In this document: positions 6,451-11,330 of the stretch, piece after piece | Layout of the letters: every line of letters begins with the position of its first letter | Position numbering within the stretch: position 1 is the stretch's first letter | The notes under the pieces: model-generated | Seen by the model: the letters and a program-made list of their open reading frames with translations, nothing else | Databases searched by the model: none | What the model was told of the DNA's origin: nothing | DNA from: Bacteroidota bacterium | GTDB lineage: Bacteria; Bacteroidota; Bacteroidia; Bacteroidales; Rikenellaceae | Length of the DNA: 11,330 nucleotides | Direction: 5' to 3' | Assembly: GCA_023443765.1 (NCBI GenBank) | Contig: JAEZTA010000152.1 | Coordinates: forward strand, 1-11,330 | Program-made: the position numbers and the translations under genes

Positions 6451-7299
6451 ATGAGTGAAAAAATGAAGAACCTCTGGGTGCGCACGATGAGCGGGGCTAT
6501 CCTCGCCGTTGTGATGCTGGGGGCTATCGCATGGTCGCAATGGAGTTTCGGCCTGCTGCTGGCGGCGTTGCTGGTCGTCGGCATGACAGAGTTCTATTCG
6601 CTGGCCGAAGAACAGGGCAATAAACCCCAGAGGATCGTCGGGCTGGTTGCCGGATTGGTGCTTTTCGCACTGAACTTTGCATTTATTTCGGACGACATCG
6701 AGATTCTCGGCAGCGCCCGGCAGGCTTTTGCCTGCGGAATGGCTTTCCTGCTGTTGCTGCTGCCCGCGATGTTCATCTGCGAACTTTACCGCCGGCGTGA
6801 AAATCCGGCCGCCAATATAGGTATAACCTTCATGGGCGTGGTCTATGTGGCGCTGCCTTTCTCGCTGATGTGCTACATCCCGATCATCGGCACCGAAACG
6901 TGGAGCCCCTGGGTGATGCTTTTCTACGTCTTCATCATCTGGGCCAACGACGTTTTCGCCTACCTCGTGGGTATGTCCATCGGCAAGCACCGCCTCTGCG
7001 AACGCCTTTCGCCCAAGAAGTCGTGGGAAGGGTTCTTCGGCGGAATCATCGGAGCCGTAGCGATGGGGCTCGTTGCCGCCCGCGTGCTGGAGGCGAACTA
7101 CTGGGTGTGGGCCGGACTGGCGCTCATCGCGGCCGTCACGGGCGTGCTGGGTGACCTGGTGGAGTCGATGTTCAAACGCGCCGCCGGCGTCAAGGACTCG
7201 GGGGCGCTGATTCCCGGTCACGGCGGGGTGCTCGACCGTTTCGACGCCATGCTGCTTTCGGCGCCGTTCGTCTTTGTGTATATGCTTTTTGTGATGTAA
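6451..7299 (+). CDS. cdsA: Phosphatidate cytidylyltransferase (CDP-diacylglycerol synthase)
   Basis: This integral membrane enzyme converts phosphatidic acid and CTP to CDP-diacylglycerol, the precursor of all the major bacterial phospholipids. The 282-residue product is close to the usual CdsA length and is made of several hydrophobic helices, starting at about residue 15. The complete CdsA signature lies at residues 239-265: SMFKRAAGVKD, then GHGGVLDRFD, including the metal- and substrate-binding aspartates. A second conserved region, WANDVFAYLVGMSIGKHRLCERLSPKKSWEG in sense, lies around residues 165-195. ATG at 6451 is 33 bases after ftsH and psd starts 19 bases downstream, so it shares the operon. 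Its product feeds the pathway that supplies substrate for Psd. Identity is secure. Confidence 0.97.
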   Translation: MSEKMKNLWVRTMSGAILAVVMLGAIAWSQWSFGLLLAALLVVGMTEFYSLAEEQGNKPQRIVGLVAGLVLFALNFAFISDDIEILGSARQAFACGMAFLLLLLPAMFICELYRRRENPAANIGITFMGVVYVALPFSLMCYIPIIGTETWSPWVMLFYVFIIWANDVFAYLVGMSIGKHRLCERLSPKKSWEGFFGGIIGAVAMGLVAARVLEANYWVWAGLALIAAVTGVLGDLVESMFKRAAGVKDSGALIPGHGGVLDRFDAMLLSAPFVFVYMLFVM

Positions 7300-7318
7300 C
7301 TGCAAACTCAATTTTGTT

Positions 7319-8002
7319 ATGAGAATTAATAAGGAAGGATACAAAATCATCGGCTTCTCGGGTGCTGTCTGTCTGCTTCTCTGGTGGCTGTTTTACCACC
7401 TGCTGGTCCACGATGCAAATGTTTCGCTGTTGTGGTTCAGTACCCTCGTCCTGCTGTTGTTCTGGTTCTTCATCGTAGCCTTCTTCCGCGAACCCCGTCG
7501 GGTGCGCATCCACGATGCCGACCTGGTCTTTTCGCCCTGCGATGGCCGCGTTGTCGTCACCGAGGTCGTCGTTGAAAACGAGTACCTCAAGCAGGAGATG
7601 CTGCAAATCTCGATCTTCATGTCCGTCACCAATGTCCATATGAACTGGGTTCCCGTGGGCGGTACGGTCGAATATTTCAAATACCATCCGGGACGTTTCC
7701 TCGTGGCCTGGCATCCCAAGTCATCGACCGAGAACGAGCGCACGACCACCGTAGTCGCTATGCCTGCGGGCCAGAAGGTGCTCTTCCGCCAGATCGCGGG
7801 ACTGATTGCACGCCGCATCATCTCCTATATGAAGGTGGGCGAGACGGTCGAGCAGAACAGCGTCTGCGGATTCATCAAGTTCGGCTCGCGCGTCGACGTG
7901 CTCGTGCCGAAGGACAGCGAACTGCTGGTGGAGATCGGCGATCCCGTCGTGGGCTCGCAAACCCCGATCGCCCGCCTGCACAAAAACCTCGAAATCGAAT
8001 AG
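7319..8002 (+). CDS. psd: Phosphatidylserine decarboxylase proenzyme (short form)
   Basis: This pyruvoyl enzyme decarboxylates phosphatidylserine to phosphatidylethanolamine. The 227-residue proenzyme belongs to the short Psd type. Two hydrophobic segments (about 10-30 and 36-56) anchor the N-terminus in the membrane. SPCDGRVV contains D75, and NVHMN contains H107, matching the catalytic aspartate and histidine. FIKFGSRVDV contains the self-cleavage site between G189 and S190, where the serine becomes the pyruvoyl group and splits the chain into beta and alpha subunits. It sits 19 bases after cdsA, two steps earlier in the same pathway. The intermediate enzyme, phosphatidylserine synthase (pssA), is not next to it here, although psd and pssA are often adjacent in bacteria. 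The permease gene begins 4 bases after its stop. The family is secure. Confidence 0.94.
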   Translation: MRINKEGYKIIGFSGAVCLLLWWLFYHLLVHDANVSLLWFSTLVLLLFWFFIVAFFREPRRVRIHDADLVFSPCDGRVVVTEVVVENEYLKQEMLQISIFMSVTNVHMNWVPVGGTVEYFKYHPGRFLVAWHPKSSTENERTTTVVAMPAGQKVLFRQIAGLIARRIISYMKVGETVEQNSVCGFIKFGSRVDVLVPKDSELLVEIGDPVVGSQTPIARLHKNLEIE

Positions 8003-8006
8003 CGGC

Positions 8007-9113
8007 ATGAAGGCAACCCCCCAGACCTTCCTGAGATTCATCGCGGGTGCGGCGATTGCTGCGGCCGTGCTGTTTCTGGTCTGGTATTTTTCGTCGATCG
8101 TCGTCTACATCCTCATTTCGGCCGTGCTGGCCGTCATGGGCAATCCGTTGGTGAAGTTCTTTTCGGGGCTGCATATCAAGGGATGGCAGGTTCCCCGCTG
8201 GTTGGCGGCCCTGGTGACGCTCGTGGTGATCTGGGTGGTGATCGTCACCCTGTGCTCCCTGTTCGTTCCGTTGGTTTTCAATAAGATAAACCAATTTGCC
8301 CATGTCGATTTTGCCGCGGTCGTGGGGAGTATCGGCGAACCTATCGCGCGGATGCAGCACGATTTGCAGACGCTCTTCTCGCTGCCCGAGAGTACTTTTT
8401 CGCTCTCCGACGAGCTGACCTCCGCCCTCAAGCAGATCATCGACATCAATTCGCTCAACCTGATCTTCTCGTCGATCATCAACCTCGTGCTTTCGTCGGT
8501 GATCGCCATTTTCTCCATCTCGTTCATCACCTTCTTCTTCCTCAAGGAGGACGGACTGTTTTATGCGATGGTCACGTCGGTTTTCCCGGAACATTACCAC
8601 GACAATATCACCCGTGCGCTGGATTCGGTAACGCTCCTGCTGGCACGCTACTTTACGGGCATCCTCTCGGAGAGCCTCCTGCTTACGATCGCTGCAACGC
8701 TGGTGATGATGGCTTTCGGCATGAAGGCTGCCGATGCGGCGTTCATCGGCCTTGTCATGGGCGTGATGAATGTTGTGCCCTATGCCGGACCGCTGATCGG
8801 AGGCGTGGTTTCGGTCTTTGTGGGCATCGTTACACCGATCGAAGGTATGACCGTGGGCCATACGGCTTTTGTCATCGCGGGGTCGTTGCTGATCCTCAAG
8901 GGGATGGACGATTTTATTCTCCAGCCGACGCTCTATTCCGAACGCGTGAAGGCGCACCCGCTCGAAATCTTCCTGGTGATTCTCATCGCCGGGTCGTTGG
9001 CCGGAATCCTGGGCATGCTGCTGGCAATACCTTCCTATACGGTACTGCGCGTCTTCGCCAAGGAGTTCTTCTCGCAGTTCCGGCTGGTGCGTAAACTGAC
9101 CGAAAAAATCTGA
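8007..9113 (+). CDS. AI-2E family (PerM/YdiK-like) membrane permease
   Basis: This 368-residue inner-membrane protein belongs to the AI-2E/UPF0118 family. Known members export small molecules (including the autoinducer AI-2, TqsA) or act as sodium/proton antiporters, so the substrate here cannot be read from sequence. About eight membrane helices are visible: two near 9-45, one at 65-90, one at 152-178, two between 217 and 275, then 285-300 and 320-345. A long soluble stretch lies between helices 3 and 4 (about 92-150), as is usual. The family motif NVVPYAGPLIGG is at 255-266, followed by DDFILQPTLYSERVKAHPLE and a glycine-rich last helix. It starts 4 bases after psd. Its TGA overlaps the ATG of the riboflavin kinase gene by one base, implying translational coupling and perhaps related roles. 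The family call is secure; function is open. Confidence 0.9.
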   Translation: MKATPQTFLRFIAGAAIAAAVLFLVWYFSSIVVYILISAVLAVMGNPLVKFFSGLHIKGWQVPRWLAALVTLVVIWVVIVTLCSLFVPLVFNKINQFAHVDFAAVVGSIGEPIARMQHDLQTLFSLPESTFSLSDELTSALKQIIDINSLNLIFSSIINLVLSSVIAIFSISFITFFFLKEDGLFYAMVTSVFPEHYHDNITRALDSVTLLLARYFTGILSESLLLTIAATLVMMAFGMKAADAAFIGLVMGVMNVVPYAGPLIGGVVSVFVGIVTPIEGMTVGHTAFVIAGSLLILKGMDDFILQPTLYSERVKAHPLEIFLVILIAGSLAGILGMLLAIPSYTVLRVFAKEFFSQFRLVRKLTEKI

Positions 9114-9478
9114 TGGAACGGACGGTGATTGAAGGCGTTGTGAAACATGGACGCCGACTCGGACGTGAGTTGGGGTTTCCGACGGCCAACCTGGCTGTTC
9201 CGGCAGATATCGCTGCTGCCGACGGGGTCTACCGTTCGCGCGTTGAGGTCGACGGCAAGGTCTACGACGCCATGTCGAACCTGGGGCGTAACCCCTCGGT
9301 CGGAGGTACCGAACGACGGCTCGAAACGCATCTCTTCGACTTCAGCGGCGAGTTGTACGACCGCCTGCTGCGTGTCGAACTGCTTGAAAAAATCCGTGAC
9401 GAACGTAAGTTTGCTACGGTGGAAGAACTTCGGGAGCAGATCGCGAAGGATAAGGAATATATTTTGGGACAAAAATAA
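9113..9478 (+). CDS. Stand-alone riboflavin kinase (RibF C-terminal domain only)
   Basis: The 121-residue product matches only the flavokinase domain, which phosphorylates riboflavin with ATP to give FMN. Most bacteria make this domain as the C-terminal part of the bifunctional RibF, fused to an FAD synthetase domain that is absent here. Visible motifs are GRRLGRELGFPTANL with the nucleotide/metal-binding PTAN (23-26), DGVY (38-40 region), NLGRNPSVGG (where NPT is more usual), and RLETHLFDF, whose E71 is the expected catalytic base. KIRDERKF and LREQIAKD complete the domain. The gene is not a truncation product: its ATG overlaps the permease stop codon (TGATG), and the sequence before it codes for the permease in another frame. 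It is the last gene of the operon. A full RibF may exist elsewhere in the genome. The family assignment is strong; the in vivo role is inferred. Confidence 0.9.
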   Translation: MERTVIEGVVKHGRRLGRELGFPTANLAVPADIAAADGVYRSRVEVDGKVYDAMSNLGRNPSVGGTERRLETHLFDFSGELYDRLLRVELLEKIRDERKFATVEELREQIAKDKEYILGQK

Positions 9479-9632
9479 AACCGTAATATCAGCCCGCATG
9501 TTGGTCGCGATGCGATAAGCCCCTCCCGAGGGAGGGGTTTGGGGTGGGGTAGACTTGTAAACACGGCGGTACGCCGTGGGTGCGATGCGCGGATAACGGC
9601 AATACGATTGATAAACTATAAACGATAATTCT
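9479..9632 (+). other. Intergenic spacer between riboflavin kinase and ahcY
   Basis: This 154-base spacer must end the upstream operon and start ahcY. It holds a C-rich/G-rich hairpin (9517-9540), an overlapping G-quadruplex motif (9530-9549), a second hairpin with 7-bp arms (CACGGCG at 9562-9568, CGCCGTG at 9572-9578) and two copies of GCGATGCG (9507-9514 and 9582-9589). The only -7-like box near ahcY is TACGATTG (9603-9610), one mismatch from consensus and with no convincing -33, so the ahcY promoter is uncertain. I recognise no riboswitch. Confidence 0.6.
9517..9550 (+). repeat. C-rich/G-rich intergenic hairpin, probable interspersed repeat
   Basis: CCCCTCCC (9520-9527) and GGGAGGGG (9530-9537) form an 8-bp stem with a two-base GA centre, extended by AAG against TTT. 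TTTGGGGTGGGGT follows. Intergenic units of this kind (CCCCTCCC...GGGAGGGG with a GGGGTGGGG tail) are common in Bacteroidetes genomes and produce false peptides such as PTPNPSLGRG on the reverse strand, as here. It may also act as the operon's terminator, although only three T bases follow the stem. That it is repeated is inferred from memory, since only one copy is in the window. Confidence 0.6.
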
Positions 9633-11042
<1,410 letters not shown>

Positions 11043-11057
11043 TCCTCGCCTGATAAC

Positions 11058-11104
11058 GCATCACCCCGGTTCTGGACGTTCCAAAACCGGGGTGATGCTG
11101 TTTT
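11058..11104 (+). terminator. Rho-independent terminator of ahcY
   Basis: A perfect 14-bp stem (GCATCACCCCGGTT at 11058-11071 and its complement at 11085-11098) is capped by a short TGG/CCA helix and followed by TGTTTT. It starts 15 bases after the ahcY stop. The convergent receiver gene ends at 11115, so the hairpin could also stop transcription from that side, although the minus strand has few T bases after the stem. Confidence 0.88.
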
Positions 11105-11114
11105 AAGGGACCTT

Positions 11115-11330
11115 TTACCGGGATGTCGGGTTGAAGTATTTGTCCAGAATATCCGTCAACTGCATCCGGGTTACGGGTTTGACCAGATAATCGTTGCACC
11201 CGGCCGCCAATGCCGCCTGCCGGTCGGCATCGAAAGCGTGTGCCGTGAGCGCCACGATGGGAATCTGCTGATCGAATTTCCGGATCTCTTCCGTCGCGAT
11301 CATGCCGTTCATCACCGGCATCTTCATGTC
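11115..11330 (-). CDS. Response-regulator receiver domain, C-terminal end (5' part outside window)
   Basis: This fragment of 71 residues plus stop is the C-terminal half of a phosphoacceptor receiver domain from a two-component system. The reading frame enters at the window edge with an aspartate codon (11328-11330) directly before MKMPVMNG. In the DxxMPxMxG motif that residue is the expected phosphorylation site. The conserved threonine lies in IVALTAHA and the conserved lysine in NDYLVKPV. The domain ends near the protein C-terminus (LTDILDKYFNPTSR). The wording GCNDYLVKP and the end directly after the receiver resemble receivers at the end of hybrid sensor kinases, but a stand-alone regulator is possible. 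It is convergent with ahcY. The upstream part needed to decide is not in the window. Confidence 0.88.
   Translation of the reverse strand, partial: DMKMPVMNGMIATEEIRKFDQQIPIVALTAHAFDADRQAALAAGCNDYLVKPVTRMQLTDILDKYFNPTSR

Noticed and set aside
6433..7350. Minus-strand open frame (305 codons) opposite cdsA
   Set aside because: It is antisense to a gene with a complete family signature and has no motif of its own.
7875..8957. Minus-strand open frame (360 codons) opposite psd and the permease
   Set aside because: It crosses two well-supported genes in antisense. The very high R, H, D and Q content is typical of shadow frames.
9113..9478. Riboflavin kinase as a broken remnant of full-length RibF
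   Set aside because: The sequence just upstream codes intact permease in another frame, the start overlaps its stop codon, and the kinase domain is complete, so there is no sign of a lost N-terminal domain here.
9479..9632. SAH or SAM riboswitch upstream of ahcY
   Set aside because: The two hairpins are simple stems without a pattern I can match to a known SAH or SAM aptamer, and the G-rich unit looks like a dispersed repeat.

Overview
The window looks like chromosomal housekeeping DNA from a member of the Bacteroidota, most likely a relatively GC-rich Bacteroidales such as Alistipes (genus inferred, not proven). The clues are several intergenic matches to the Bacteroidetes-type promoter (TTTG, about 20 bases, TAnnTTTG), the near absence of Shine-Dalgarno sequences, an acidic/lysine-rich segment after a lipoprotein cysteine, a C-rich/G-rich intergenic hairpin of a kind common in this phylum, and the rsfS-ftsH-cdsA-psd gene order. 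I see no tRNA or rRNA gene, CRISPR array, transposase, phage gene or attachment site.

Left part (1-3769). Two minus-strand genes, trpS (tryptophanyl-tRNA synthetase) and a ClC-type chloride channel or transporter cut by the window start, lie 4 bases apart and are probably co-transcribed. trpS is preceded by two tandem promoters with the same -7 box and the same spacer. Divergent from them is oxyR, a LysR-family peroxide sensor with both redox cysteines (C199, C208). oxyR ends at a strong hairpin that probably acts as a terminator in both directions. It also serves a convergent minus-strand gene for a small unrecognised lipoprotein.

Centre (3962-9478). Six tightly packed plus-strand genes probably form one operon: rsfS (ribosome silencing factor), ftsH (membrane AAA+ zinc protease), cdsA (CDP-diacylglycerol synthase), psd (phosphatidylserine decarboxylase), an AI-2E-family permease, and a stand-alone riboflavin kinase whose start codon overlaps the permease stop codon. 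The first four link ribosome control, membrane protein quality control and phosphatidylethanolamine synthesis. The last two are the least expected part.

Right part (9479-11330). A 154-base spacer holds a hairpin plus a four-tract G-quadruplex motif. It is followed by ahcY (adenosylhomocysteinase, methyl-cycle recycling), a strong terminator, and the C-terminal end of a response-regulator receiver domain on the minus strand, cut by the window end.

I found no clearly new multi-gene system. The best leads are the flavokinase-permease pair, the hairpin/G-quadruplex element, the tandem trpS promoters, a possible OxyR operator on the oxyR promoter, and a glutamate at the usual anion-filter serine position of the ClC protein.
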